Of a stretch of 64,000 nucleotides of DNA, positions 19,674 to 28,316 are shown piece after piece. Position numbers and translations under genes: made by a program. Under the pieces are notes generated by a model. It had not been told where the DNA came from. It searched no databases and worked only from the letters and a program-made list of their open reading frames with translations. The first letter of the stretch is position 1. Each line of letters begins with the position of its first letter. Source of the stretch: Lysinibacillus fusiformis (GTDB lineage: Bacteria > Bacillota > Bacilli > Bacillales_A > Planococcaceae); assembly GCF_016925635.1 (NCBI RefSeq), contig NZ_CP070490.1, forward strand, positions 4,346,001 through 4,410,000, given 5' to 3'.

Positions 19674-19709
19674 AGAACACTACTGACAGGTGTATGTCAG
19701 TAGTGTTCT
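19674..19709 (-). terminator. Terminator overlapping the end of the YafY-type gene
   Basis: A perfect 15-bp stem (AGAACACTACTGACA with its complement) has the loop TACACC and TTTTATA after it on the minus strand. The TGA stop of the regulator lies inside the stem. Confidence 0.8.
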
Positions 19710-20644
19710 AAAATTTTTTTCGCTACTTCCCGAATCTTGAAGCGTAAAGACTTCGGCTCAATCACCTCGATATCTCCGCCCCAGCCGAGTAAATGATGTA
19801 ATAGTTCCTCTGGATACCGAACACGAAATTGAAAGATTACATCCTCATTCCGCTCCTCAATGGATGCAATATAAAAATTAACTGCCTCAATGATTTTGTC
19901 GGCAATTTCGGGGTTTGCCCTCATTATTATTCTTTCATCTCGATTGTCAGGTGGTCGATAGCTACTAAGGTCAAAATCATTTGGTAGAAGAAATTGATCT
20001 TCCAACACAGAAAGTTCGGACATCCGGGACAAGCGGAAATGTCGCATTTCTTGTCTCATATCACAATATGCTAGTAAAACCCAATTTTCATGGACAAGTG
20101 TTAATCCATATGGAGAGACCACACGTTTATGCTTCCGATTCCCATCTGTTCCTGGCATTTTTTTAATATACATAAAACTGATTTTGCACTGTTTCAAAAT
20201 TGCATCGCGAACTTGATTAAGATACGTTTTTACCCGCTCTTCAGTTGACTGCTCGCCTATATGAAGCAGTCGCATTGTTTCCCGAACAAGCCTTGACTCG
20301 TTACGAACTGACTCCGACAAAGTAGCCTCGATTTTGCGTTTAGCGGACTTTGCATTAATACCATAATCTGTATCCAACCTTTGCTCGATAAAATCAGCTC
20401 CCATGAGCAGGGAGACGGCCTCTTCGGCTGTGAACCTAACCGGGGGTAGAAAATATCCTTCCATTAAGGAATATCCCTGACCAGGGGCGCCTAAAATGGG
20501 AACCCCAGCCTCACTTAGAGTTTGAATATCCCTATATATGGTACGCACACTTGTCTCAAATTGAGAAGCTAAATCTTCTGCTCTCAATGTTTTACTTCGC
20601 TGTAATTCAAGCGTGATTGCAAGCTGCCTCTCAGTTTTGTTCAT
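19697..20644 (-). CDS. YafY-type HTH-WYL transcriptional regulator
   Basis: A 315-residue regulator: an N-terminal DeoR-like helix-turn-helix (residues 1-60, TVRTIYRDIQTLSEAGVPI pattern), a central WYL domain (about 145-215) and a C-terminal WCX extension with YPEELLHHLLGWG near residue 275. Members commonly control adjacent stress or DNA-repair-type genes and respond to nucleic-acid or small ligands. The downstream DinB and EVE genes are probable targets. Confidence 0.88.
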   Translation of the reverse strand: MNKTERQLAITLELQRSKTLRAEDLASQFETSVRTIYRDIQTLSEAGVPILGAPGQGYSLMEGYFLPPVRFTAEEAVSLLMGADFIEQRLDTDYGINAKSAKRKIEATLSESVRNESRLVRETMRLLHIGEQSTEERVKTYLNQVRDAILKQCKISFMYIKKMPGTDGNRKHKRVVSPYGLTLVHENWVLLAYCDMRQEMRHFRLSRMSELSVLEDQFLLPNDFDLSSYRPPDNRDERIIMRANPEIADKIIEAVNFYIASIEERNEDVIFQFRVRYPEELLHHLLGWGGDIEVIEPKSLRFKIREVAKKILEHY

Positions 20645-20959
20645 TTTTTTCCTCCACCATTTCTACATTCTATTACGGTACTTGCCCAATAGTTGAGTAA
20701 CAGCAAACAATGTAATTGGGCTATATCCCTGGATTCGTTTGTATGATATCAAGTTTGCTTAGAGTCATGGTACAACAATTGATAATAGTTGCTTCAATTA
20801 AGAATTTTTAAACACCATTCAACTAGATTTTCCTGTTAAAACAGGTATTCACCCATGTTTTCACGAAGTCTTAATCTAATAATTCTTCAGCAAATTTAAT
20901 CATCCTTAGTCTCAAATTGCACATATTTCTTATAATATCATAAAAATTTTTGTACTAGA

Positions 20960-21054
20960 CTGCCCCATTTGTTGAACAAAAAAATCCTGCATATCGACAC
21001 AGGATGTTTAAACAAACTTGATTATAAATGATCAATTTTTTTATAAAACTACAA
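20960..21054 (-). repeat. 95-bp repeat D copy 1, contains uspA terminator
   Basis: This 95-bp segment is about 85-90 percent identical to 25160-25254. On the minus strand it holds the hairpin ATCCTG...CAGGAT (21005-20984) followed by TTTTTTTG, a terminator for the UspA gene ending at 21132. The rest of 20645-20959 shows no gene; a short repeat A trace lies near 20680. Confidence 0.75.
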
Positions 21055-21131
21055 AGGCTACCTGTGAATTTTTCATACTCAAGTTAAACCTTTCCAAAGT
21101 ATTTCCATTTTACATGCTTCATTAAACCTTG

Positions 21132-21545
21132 CTATTTCACTATTAACGCTGGGCAATGAACATGTTTCATCACTTTGTGGCTGACACTTCCTAACACCAT
21201 CTCTTGTAAAGTATTTAAGCCTCTGCTACCAATGATAACAAGATCAACTTGCTTTTCATTTGCGTACGTCACAATTATATGACCAGGTGTACCATGTAAA
21301 ATCATTAATTTGAAGTTACTACCAGCAACTCTTAAAACTTCTTCTACTGGTGCTACCTTTCGTTTACGTTCTAATAATAAACTTTCACTAGATACAGCAT
21401 GTAACACTTCTGTTTTCGCCTTTTCAAAATCTGCCACATACACCATTTCAATCAGTGAATTCTCAGAAGCAATTTTGACTGCCTCTTTTGCGGCACGCAT
21501 TGAATTCTCAGAACCATCAACAGCCAATAAAATATGTTTATACAT
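21132..21545 (-). CDS. Universal stress protein, UspA family
   Basis: A 137-residue UspA fold protein. The ATP-binding signature G-2x-G-9x-G-S is present (GSRGLNTLQEMVLGSVS, about residue 103), with ILLAVDGSENSMRAAKEA at the N-terminus. It lies 11 bases after the SulP transporter on the same strand, a common pairing; Usp proteins beside SulP carriers are thought to modulate them. A terminator follows in repeat D. Confidence 0.9.
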   Translation of the reverse strand: MYKHILLAVDGSENSMRAAKEAVKIASENSLIEMVYVADFEKAKTEVLHAVSSESLLLERKRKVAPVEEVLRVAGSNFKLMILHGTPGHIIVTYANEKQVDLVIIGSRGLNTLQEMVLGSVSHKVMKHVHCPALIVK

Positions 21546-21556
21546 ATATATCCCCC

Positions 21557-22984
21557 TTAATGTGATACACTTACATTTAATAATTGGTTATATAATTTTT
21601 CACTCGCTGGGTTCATGCCAATGACTTTCACTGTTTTCCCCTGCTCTTCTAACTTCGTGACGACTTTTACGACTGCACCAACTGCTGATTCATCCCATAA
21701 ATGGCTACTTGTTAAGTCGATTGTAACGATATCAGCCTTAACTGCTTCAAGTGTTTGGACAAATTTTTGTGTAGACGCAAAGAATAAAGGACCTTCTACA
21801 ATAAATGTACCGTTATCTTGATGTATTCGTACCTTTGAAATCGTTGCAACAAAGAATAAAGAACTTAAAATTACTCCTAATACAACTCCAATCGCCAAGT
21901 TATCTGTATAGACAACTACAGCTACGGTTGCAAGCATAACGAATGCCTCACTTTTAGGTGCTTTGACAATATATTTAAACGATCCCCAATCAAATGTACC
22001 AATACTTACCATGATCATAATTCCTACAAGTACTGGCATTGGAATATCAACCACGATGTTGCCAAGTACCAGGATTAAGAACATTAGGAACATCCCAGCC
22101 ACAAGTGTTGATAGGCGTCCTCGACCACCTGATTTTACGTTAATCATCGATTGTCCGATCATTGCACATCCCGCCATACCACCAAAGAAACCGTTAACGA
22201 TGTTTGCAATTCCTTGTCCACGTGCCTCAATATTTTTATTGGATTTTGTATCCGTCATATCATCAACAATTTGTGCGGTCATTAGTGATTCCATTAACCC
22301 AACAAGCGCTAATGCTAGTGCGTAAGGGAAAATAATTACTAACGTTTCAAAATTAAATGGTACGTCTGGAATGAAAAAATGCGGTAAGCTCTGTGAAATT
22401 GCACCTAGATCTCCTATCGTTTTTAGTTCAAAATTAAAAATGAATGTTACAGCCGTTAACATAATAATCGCAATTAACGGTGCAGGTATTGCTTTAATGA
22501 ATCGAGGTAAAATGTATACGATACATAATGTGACCACGATGAATATATACGTTACATACCCTTCTCGAAAAAAGTGTGGTACTTGAGCCATGAAAATTAA
22601 GATTGCTAGTGCATTAACAAAGCCAATCATGACCGAATTTGGTATAAAACGCATGAGCTTAGCAATTCCAAATACACCAAATAAAACTTGAATAATTCCT
22701 GTTAAAATGGTTGCTGCTAATAAATATTGTAACCCATGGTCTGCCACCAAATCTGCAATCACGAGTGCCATTGCTCCTGTTGCGGCAGAAATCATTCCCG
22801 GTCTTCCCCCAACAAATGCTATAATAACAGCAATAGAAAAGGACGCATAAAGTCCGACCATTGGATCGACACCAGCAATGATAGAAAAGGCAATTGCTTC
22901 AGGTATAAGCGCTAAGGCGACGACCATCCCTGATAAGATGTCACCACGCACATTACCAAACCATTGTTGCTTTAAACTTTGCAT
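21557..22984 (-). CDS. SulP family anion transporter with STAS domain
   Basis: A 475-residue secondary transporter with about 10-11 membrane helices and a C-terminal STAS domain (from about residue 385, [20 protein letters not shown]). The SulP signature [20 protein letters not shown] lies near residue 12. The start at 22984 is preferred over longer frames because AAGGAG lies six bases before it. Substrate may be sulfate, bicarbonate or another anion. Divergent from the resolvase-like gene and followed by uspA. Confidence 0.9.
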   Translation of the reverse strand: MQSLKQQWFGNVRGDILSGMVVALALIPEAIAFSIIAGVDPMVGLYASFSIAVIIAFVGGRPGMISAATGAMALVIADLVADHGLQYLLAATILTGIIQVLFGVFGIAKLMRFIPNSVMIGFVNALAILIFMAQVPHFFREGYVTYIFIVVTLCIVYILPRFIKAIPAPLIAIIMLTAVTFIFNFELKTIGDLGAISQSLPHFFIPDVPFNFETLVIIFPYALALALVGLMESLMTAQIVDDMTDTKSNKNIEARGQGIANIVNGFFGGMAGCAMIGQSMINVKSGGRGRLSTLVAGMFLMFLILVLGNIVVDIPMPVLVGIMIMVSIGTFDWGSFKYIVKAPKSEAFVMLATVAVVVYTDNLAIGVVLGVILSSLFFVATISKVRIHQDNGTFIVEGPLFFASTQKFVQTLEAVKADIVTIDLTSSHLWDESAVGAVVKVVTKLEEQGKTVKVIGMNPASEKLYNQLLNVSVSH

Positions 22985-23080
22985 GATATTCTCCTTCTTT
23001 ACTAAAATATAATCTTTGAATATCATAGCATTCTTTTCCCAAAAAGGAACCTTTACGGAACTGAAATGGAGTGAAATTAT

Positions 23081-23620
23081 ATGATTTACGGTTATCAACG
23101 ACCCTTATATAATGATGAGGATATGCAAATTCAAACTGTTGCTTTAAAGAATTGTGACCATCTATTTACTGAAAATCATGGTCGTGCGAAAAAGCGATTA
23201 GCGCTTGAAGAATTACTCATGACAATAGAAAAAGACGATACCATTCAGGTACTTCGTTTCTTTAGCATCGCGGATACAACTAGGCATTTAGAAGACCTAC
23301 TAAAAATTTGTAAAAGAGATCAGGTAACTATTCACTTTATGGAGGAAAATATTACGTCCACACAAATTCTTGAAATGCCACTTGAGCAAGTTTTACAATT
23401 CTTTTTAACATTTCAAAGTGATATCGTAAAGCAATCAACTACTTTAGGAATGGCTGAAGCAAAAGCAAAAGGAAAATCAATTGGGCGACCTAAGAAATCA
23501 GATGAAAATATAAAAAAGGCAATTGAGATGTATCAGTCTGGAAACACATTATTGGATATTAAGAATGAAACAGGTATTAGTAAATCAACGCTTTATCGTT
23601 ATCTAGAGTCAATAGAATAA
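23081..23620 (+). CDS. Resolvase-like protein lacking the catalytic serine
   Basis: A 179-residue protein with the layout of a small serine recombinase: N-terminal resolvase fold (residues 1-125), then AKGKSIGRPKKSDENIKKAI and a C-terminal helix-turn-helix (GISKSTLYRYLESIE). Active resolvases begin YGYxRVSxxxQ with a nucleophile Ser; here the sequence is MIYGYQRPLYNDEDMQIQ, so the Ser is replaced. Conserved arginines of the active site are also altered (RFFSIADTTRHL). It probably binds DNA without recombining. It is transcribed divergently from sulP. Confidence 0.75.
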   Translation: MIYGYQRPLYNDEDMQIQTVALKNCDHLFTENHGRAKKRLALEELLMTIEKDDTIQVLRFFSIADTTRHLEDLLKICKRDQVTIHFMEENITSTQILEMPLEQVLQFFLTFQSDIVKQSTTLGMAEAKAKGKSIGRPKKSDENIKKAIEMYQSGNTLLDIKNETGISKSTLYRYLESIE

Positions 23621-23664
23621 AACAACAGTAAATTGAAATCTTTATAACCTATCAATTAAATTAA

Positions 23665-23704
23665 AAACAAGCCTGCTTATGCGTTAGTTTGAGCAGGCTT
23701 GTTT
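23665..23704. terminator. Bidirectional terminator
   Basis: AAACAAGCCTGCT pairs perfectly with AGCAGGCTTGTTT, with T-rich sequence on both outer sides. It ends the resolvase-like gene and could serve the converging NUDIX remnant. Confidence 0.85.
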
Positions 23705-23839
23705 TCTGAGTGAATTCGTTTTTATTTCCCGAAAAGTCATAAAAAGATGGTATTCAATACTATGCTTCGTTAATTCAATAAAATGAGCTGCCTTTGCAAC
23801 TCCTTGTTCTTAGCACCTTAGCTTAAATAATTTCTTTCA

Positions 23840-24254
23840 TCAACTTTGTTCAGTGTTAATCTGATTTAATAACCTTTTGTTCAATTCCCATAACGCCGTT
23901 TTATTGCTACCCCATTTCAAAAGTATTACTGCCTCTTCAAAACATAACCATTTATAGTTAAGGTGCTCTTTGGATAAAGATATATCTTTTGTAGGAATTT
24001 TTTTTGTGATGTAGTTAAAAATCATATATCTATCCATAGCAACTGGATTTACATATTCATAGAGACCTTTAAAAATAAGGTTACTTACTTCTAAACCCGT
24101 TTCTTCTTTTACTTCTCTAATTGCATTTTCCAAAATACTTTCAGGAAATTCAACTTTTCCACCAGGTGGAATAAACCCTTTGAAATGATCATGTTGTCTA
24201 TCAAGTAGTAAAACCTTATCTTCTTTAGGTTTCGGTCTCTCTCAAAACTTTCAT
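23840..24254 (-). pseudogene. NUDIX hydrolase, 5' end replaced
   Basis: The NUDIX box is intact in frame (GGKVEFPESILENAIREVKE followed by ETGLE), preceded by KEDKVLLLDRQHDHFKGFIP and followed by a normal C-terminal half ending LLNQINTEQS. Upstream of KPKED the frame meets a TGA, and the sequence becomes dispersed repeat B (about 24225-24330). The only ATG (24254) lies in repeat B and in another frame. The gene has therefore lost its real start, by insertion or deletion at the repeat junction, or by frameshift. Confidence 0.7.
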
Positions 24255-24330
24255 TTGGGAACGTTATTGAGGTTTGTATTAGATACGTTATAAATCCTTG
24301 TGGCACTACACTAAAGCACCCGTTTAACAA
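24222..24330 (-). repeat. Dispersed repeat B, copy 1
   Basis: On the plus strand the sequence TTTCATTTGGGAACGTTATT, then TACGTTATAAATCCTTG and ACACTAAAGC, matches copies at about 49170-49262, 50662-50765 and 54838-54892. It borders the dead NUDIX gene. Confidence 0.65.
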
Positions 24331-24411
24331 AAATAGAATATATAATCTTTTTTTGGTATATTTGGTTCTTGCTAGCACAACTAGACAGTTTAAATTTCTT
24401 CGTCATTGAGA

Positions 24412-25026
24412 TTAATGCTGCGAAATATCTACAGAAATGTAAGTATTGCTAGAAATAGGCATATGGATTTTCTTTACATTCCACAATTTCTGAAATTCCT
24501 TAATTGGAACTTTTCGATTATATTTTTTATTGTCATCATCACAATTCACCAAATGCCCTAACGATTCTGAAAGATAAATATACTCTTTGTCGTAGCCTAC
24601 AACGGGGACAAAATGCAAATTATTAAGCCCCTTCTGTACTTTAATAAAAACAATTACAGGAGTTCCTTTACTAACTTCGTACTTTAATGAATGTATATCA
24701 CCTTTATAATAGCTTGTTTTAAAGCCTTTTTCTCTTAATATTTTACGAATTCCCTTTGGATATACATTACCTGCTCTTGTTTTACAAGGAAAATGTGTAT
24801 ATAACGATTCTCCCTCAGCTTCTATACCGAAATGACGTAGTAGATACGCTGTTGAAAACGCTGCACATTCTGTATTTTTTTGTAAATCAATTCGATTATT
24901 TTGTTGAATAAGATAATTAGGTGGATAATCTCTTTTGCGTAAAACAGGTATAGGTAATGTCATTAAATATGCATTAATACTAATTGTTATAACCAGCCAA
25001 AAAATAACTGTTCTAATTATAAACAT
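24412..25026 (-). CDS. Membrane-anchored C39-type cysteine peptidase-like protein
   Basis: A 204-residue protein, start chosen at 25026 where GGGAGG lies five bases upstream. An N-terminal membrane anchor (about residues 2-22) is followed by a C39_2-like domain: nucleophile Cys in NTECAAFSTAYLLRHFG (about residue 54), His in NNLHFVPVVGYD (about residue 137) and the downstream YLSESLGHLV. It probably acts outside the membrane; a role in peptide processing or wall remodelling is guesswork. No transporter neighbours. Confidence 0.75.
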   Translation of the reverse strand: MFIIRTVIFWLVITISINAYLMTLPIPVLRKRDYPPNYLIQQNNRIDLQKNTECAAFSTAYLLRHFGIEAEGESLYTHFPCKTRAGNVYPKGIRKILREKGFKTSYYKGDIHSLKYEVSKGTPVIVFIKVQKGLNNLHFVPVVGYDKEYIYLSESLGHLVNCDDDNKKYNRKVPIKEFQKLWNVKKIHMPISSNTYISVDISQH

Positions 25027-25159
25027 ATTGCCTCCCACATTGTTTTCATTTGTATTAAAATTACATTTTATAACTGAATTTACCATATTATTGATTAAAG
25101 TATATCATTCCCAAAGCGTCGTTTGGTAGACATTTTATAAAAGTTTGTTATTCCACATT

Positions 25160-25254
25160 CTGGCCCGTTTATTGAACAAAAAAAACCTGCATATCAACAC
25201 AGGATTTTTAATCAAACTTTATTATCAATGATCAAATTTTTTATAAAACTACAA
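25160..25254 (-). repeat. 95-bp repeat D copy 2, contains marR terminator
   Basis: Second copy of the segment at 20960-21054. It again lies just downstream of a minus-strand gene (marR, ends 25323), and its CCTG...CAGG hairpin plus T-tract can terminate it. Confidence 0.75.
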
Positions 25255-25322
25255 TTACATCTTTTATTGGACTATTTTTTACAGGTAGATGAAATTATTA
25301 ATTGCTTATAACCTTTAACGCA

Positions 25323-25769
25323 TTATGAAGAAGGCATACAACAAAAGCTTGATTTAGCCATAGCTTTGTTTAAAAGTTCAATTGAACGTAAAACAGTTTC
25401 TTTTTCGAACTCATTCAAATGCGAAAAAACTTCATTTAAATAATTGTTTATCATTTCATCAATTGTAGTAGCGAGAAATGTCCCTTCCACCGTTAATGAC
25501 AAAATGTACACTCTTTTATCTGATGGTAGAGGATTTTTTTTGACAAGATTCATCTTAATAAGAGATTGAATCTGTCTACTAAATGTAGTAATATCCATTC
25601 CTATTGCCTCTGCTATTTGTTGCATAGATGGGTTATTTTGTTTGTCTATCTCATATAGAATATGGCTCTGTATTGGTGTGATGTCAATTGATCCTACAGA
25701 ACAACATGTTTTATTTAGTAAAGCAAACTTTTGAGTTAATACTTGAAAAAGTTCACGTTTATTTTCCAT
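25323..25769 (-). CDS. MarR family regulator with Cys-Cys pairs
   Basis: A 148-residue winged-helix MarR protein: the wing and recognition helix are MQQIAEAIGMDITTFSRQIQ and KKNPLPSDKRVYILSLT. It has vicinal cysteines at residues 22-23 (NKTCCSVG) and 143-144 (SFCCMP), suggesting sensing of thiol-reactive agents or trivalent arsenic. An identical 25-bp segment with palindrome TTGCAAAATGCAA lies before this gene and before the flavoprotein gene upstream, so it likely represses both. Confidence 0.85.
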   Translation of the reverse strand: MENKRELFQVLTQKFALLNKTCCSVGSIDITPIQSHILYEIDKQNNPSMQQIAEAIGMDITTFSRQIQSLIKMNLVKKNPLPSDKRVYILSLTVEGTFLATTIDEMINNYLNEVFSHLNEFEKETVLRSIELLNKAMAKSSFCCMPSS

Positions 25770-25807
25770 TTAATCATCTCCTATAAAGACATATATATAT
25801 TATTTAC

Positions 25808-25820
25808 TTGCAAAATGCAA
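25808..25820. promoter_or_regulatory. MarR box before marR
   Basis: TTGCAAAATGCAA is palindromic (TTGCA arms) and lies 39 bases before the marR start. The surrounding 25 bases are identical to 27049-27073. Confidence 0.65.
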
Positions 25821-25861
25821 CTAAAATATATTTAACTTTTTTTGAAGATGTTTTCCTTACT

Positions 25862-26923
25862 TCAAAAGTTACTTTTCAAGTGATGAAGTAACTTTTTCAC
25901 CACATACTCGGCATCTTCTCCCACTCCTCTTAAAGTTGCAGATGCAAATGATCGTTGTCCTTCTAGTCCCACAAAATACAATCCAGGGATACTGCTAATA
26001 CCTGCCTTTTGTAAAGGCATTCCTTCCCCATCCAATACACCGAGTAATTTCATATAGGGTAAATATGGTCTGAATCCTGTGGCATAGATAATGGTATCTA
26101 CAGGTTCCCTTTCTCCATCCGGCCAAATAACTCCATCTTCATAGAAAGAAGTAAACATTAAACGTTGTTCTGGATTCCCCTTACTAATTCTATCTTTATA
26201 TCCACCTGTATCATTCACAGCATTTGATCTGGGTGCCGTTTTTCCAAAGCGCCAGAAAGGAAAGGTATCAAAACCAATTATTTTCAACCAATAATGTATA
26301 TCCAGTCCAAGTAAACGTTGTTTTACAAATTTTATTGGTTGTCGTACTGAAAGAGTGGTTTTGCTCACCTCAGACAATTCAACAGCAATCTGCACAGCCG
26401 AATTTCCTCCGCCAATTACAATTACCCTTGTGTTATGAAATGGCAGTGTATTTTGATACTCTGAAGAGTGAAGAGTTTTCCCTTGAAAAACTTCTCTTCC
26501 TTTAATTTTAGGAATAAAAGGGTTATTAAATGAGCCTGTAGCGTTTATGATTGTTCTAGCTTGAAATATATCCCCTGTGACTGTTCGAATAATAAAACCT
26601 AGTTTGTTTTTCTCTATCAAATCTACTCTCTGATTAATTAAAACAGGTAATTGAAACTTATTTTTATACTCCTGCAAATATTGAATAACTTCATCTCTTT
26701 TCGGATAGCGATTCTGAGTTCCAGGAAACTTCATACCAGGCAAAGAGGAAACACTTGCTGGAGAAAACAATTTAAGACTGTCATAATATCTTGGCCAAGA
26801 TCCCCCAATCTGATTACTTGCCTCCAATATTAAAAAACGTAGACCTTTTTTCTGTAAATGAAAACCTGATGCTAGCCCTGCCTGCCCTCCCCCTATTACG
26901 ATAGTTTCTAGTATATCTTTCAT
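25862..26923 (-). CDS. Flavin-dependent monooxygenase-like oxidoreductase
   Basis: A 353-residue FMO/CzcO/ArsO-like flavoprotein. The FAD motif is VIGGGQAGLASGFHL (about residue 9); the second Rossmann motif is VIVIGGGNSAVQIAVEL (about residue 165); ATGFRPYLPYM lies near residue 278 and a C-terminal GVGEDA motif is present. It lacks a membrane segment. The MarR gene follows on the same strand, and both have the same operator. A role in detoxifying arsenicals or other electrophiles is inferred from resemblance to arsO and the regulator's cysteines. Confidence 0.82.
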   Translation of the reverse strand: MKDILETIVIGGGQAGLASGFHLQKKGLRFLILEASNQIGGSWPRYYDSLKLFSPASVSSLPGMKFPGTQNRYPKRDEVIQYLQEYKNKFQLPVLINQRVDLIEKNKLGFIIRTVTGDIFQARTIINATGSFNNPFIPKIKGREVFQGKTLHSSEYQNTLPFHNTRVIVIGGGNSAVQIAVELSEVSKTTLSVRQPIKFVKQRLLGLDIHYWLKIIGFDTFPFWRFGKTAPRSNAVNDTGGYKDRISKGNPEQRLMFTSFYEDGVIWPDGEREPVDTIIYATGFRPYLPYMKLLGVLDGEGMPLQKAGISSIPGLYFVGLEGQRSFASATLRGVGEDAEYVVKKLLHHLKSNF

Positions 26924-27052
26924 TTTTATTCCTCCCTTTTTTATTTGTATTATGCAAGTATTAATGTAAAATAAATATGTTCAAGATACTCATTTTGTCT
27001 TAACATTTCCCTTCAATTAAAACGCTATGTAAAATATTTATAACGTAATTAC

Positions 27053-27065
27053 TTGCAAAATGCAA
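27053..27065. promoter_or_regulatory. MarR box before the flavoprotein gene
   Basis: The same TTGCAAAATGCAA palindrome as before marR, about 130 bases upstream of the flavoprotein start, within a 25-bp identical segment (27049-27073). Confidence 0.65.
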
Positions 27066-27114
27066 CTAAAATAATAAAAAAAATACCTCTCTAACTGAGT
27101 AGATTATGGAAGTC

Positions 27115-27240
27115 TCAAATATAATTAATTTCCTGAGTATTTCTCTTTTTTTCATACGTATTAAATACTTCATTCGCAATATTTATTATTAACCGAACTT
27201 CAGCTTCATTTCTATCCTCTACTAGATTTTGTAATATCAT
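27115..27240 (-). CDS. 41-residue ORF, repeat E
   Basis: A small frame starting MILQNLVEDRNEAEVRLIIN. A decayed relative (MILQNLIKDKSGNEVRLVFN) is at about 46380-46490. In both places the ORF follows the tail of another frame ending FDTLNF.NKYFEKK. There is no clear ribosome site. It is probably the surviving part of a two-gene module of unknown function. Confidence 0.35.
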   Translation of the reverse strand: MILQNLVEDRNEAEVRLIINIANEVFNTYEKKRNTQEINYI

Positions 27241-27296
27241 AATCAAATCTTTTTTTCAAAATACTTATTATTAAAATTCAGAGTATCAAAATTAAC

Positions 27297-27775
27297 AATA
27301 CACTGACAATAAGCTCTTCAAATCCTGTTAATACTTTTTGTTCTCCGTTTATAGTACCAACAATATGGATGTTCTCTTCTTTCTTTACCTGTGAGATATA
27401 GAAAGGTGTTATTACTTCAACTTTACCTGAATATATTAAACCGTGAAACATCGAGTGTGCCATGTGCTGCCAAAGCATCTTTTTCTTCGCTGCCATAGGC
27501 TTCTTCTACAGACTTTTTATGCATAATCCACACTAGCTTTGTTGCAGAATTCTCTACTTGTAATTCCGGAAGTGCTAACAAGGTATTAATAGCCGAATGG
27601 TCACCACCAATAATTGCAATTTTCTTTAGTATTCATATTTATGTCTGGGATACCCTACTCAATGTGATCTGCTAATACTTTTTCATTTTGTAGCCATACC
27701 CCGGGTTATTTCCCTATGTACCGCAGCATTCATAACGCTTCACACTTCAATAATTAGGAAAGCTTAGTAAAAGAT
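27297..27775 (-). pseudogene. Decayed partial copy of arsO
   Basis: The minus strand repeats the arsO segment 12310-12790 at high identity but with shifts and stops: HIVGTINGEQKVLTGFEELI is readable, then pieces of the KDALAARG, EEAYG and GGGHSAINTL regions in other frames. Both ends are missing. It is a broken duplicate, joined at its 3' side to repeat E. Confidence 0.85.
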
Positions 27776-27845
27776 GTTTACAAACAACGTAAAGTTAGTT
27801 ATACTTACTAAGTAATCAAAAAAATTCTTAAGGAGGTCGAATAAA

Positions 27846-27938
27846 ATGATCGTTATCGTTAAATTGGTGTCATTGGTAGCTACAACTTCAGTAAAAATGA
27901 AAATCACACATTCGACCACATCGGAATGGACCGCTTAA
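27846..27938 (+). CDS. 30-residue small ORF with strong ribosome site
   Basis: AAGGAGGTCG precedes the ATG. The frame reads MIVIVKLVSLVATTSVKMKI and ends EWTA. An alternative frame over the same bases (IGVIGSYNFSKNENHTFDHI, then GMDRLRFFCK) looks more protein-like but has no start, so a one-base shift is possible. Followed by two terminators and yrzI. Confidence 0.35.
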   Translation: MIVIVKLVSLVATTSVKMKITHSTTSEWTA

Positions 27939-27963
27939 GATTTTTTTGTAAATAAGCATACCC

Positions 27964-28000
27964 ATACCGCAGGGAGAAGTGTCCCCCTGCGGTATTTTTG
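27964..28000 (+). terminator. Strong terminator before yrzI, first of two
   Basis: ATACCGCAGGG pairs with CCCTGCGGTAT (27985-27995), followed by TTTTG. It ends the small ORF transcript at 27846. Confidence 0.85.
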
Positions 28001-28010
28001 TGCCTTTTTC

Positions 28011-28040
28011 ACCGTAGGGGAGTCTCTCTACGGTTTTTTT
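28011..28040 (+). terminator. Second terminator-like hairpin, 27 bases before yrzI
   Basis: ACCGTAG pairs with CTACGGT and is followed by seven T. It lies 15 bases after the first terminator and immediately before the yrzI ribosome site, so yrzI needs either read-through or an unseen promoter. A regulatory leader is possible. Confidence 0.7.
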
Positions 28041-28066
28041 ATGGCCATTTAAGGAGGTGATAATAA

Positions 28067-28213
28067 ATGATATTAAACATTTTTGCGCTCACGATAACTA
28101 TTACAAAACGTGAGATTTCTCTTGAGAAAGCTCTTCATGATGAATATGTGAAAAAAATCTTTGAAGAGAACCGAAAAAAAATAGACGATTATCTTCGTAT
28201 TCGTCAATATTAA
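28067..28213 (+). CDS. yrzI: YrzI family small protein
   Basis: A 48-residue protein beginning MILNIFALTITITKREISLE, the typical hydrophobic then basic start of the Bacillus YrzI family (PF09501), which is linked to sporulation by annotation only. AAGGAGGTG precedes the ATG. The second half is a charged helix (KIFEENRKKIDDYLRIRQ). Neighbouring small ORFs on both sides form a small-protein locus. Confidence 0.75.
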   Translation: MILNIFALTITITKREISLEKALHDEYVKKIFEENRKKIDDYLRIRQY

Positions 28214-28250
28214 TCTTGTTAATTAAAAAACATGAAAGGTGGGAATTGAA

Positions 28251-28316
28251 ATGATTTATATGATCAAAAGACGTTATGCAGTTTTATGGCTGGAGAAAGA
28301 CACAACCACCAGATGA
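28251..28316 (+). CDS. 21-residue small ORF downstream of yrzI
   Basis: AAAGGTGGG precedes the ATG; the peptide is MIYMIKRRYAVLWLEKDTTT plus Arg. It follows yrzI by 37 bases. A hairpin (GCTAACCCGTTCT... AGGACGGGTAGC, about 28360-28395) follows but lacks a T-tract. Whether it is translated is unknown. Confidence 0.3.
   Translation: MIYMIKRRYAVLWLEKDTTTR

Noticed and set aside
21963-22586. Plus-strand open frames inside sulP
   Set aside because: They mirror the conserved SulP coding sequence on the other strand and have no ribosome sites.
27278-27496. A 72-codon frame as an independent small gene
   Set aside because: Its core is the arsO sequence HIVGTINGEQKVLTGFEELI; it belongs to the broken arsO copy.
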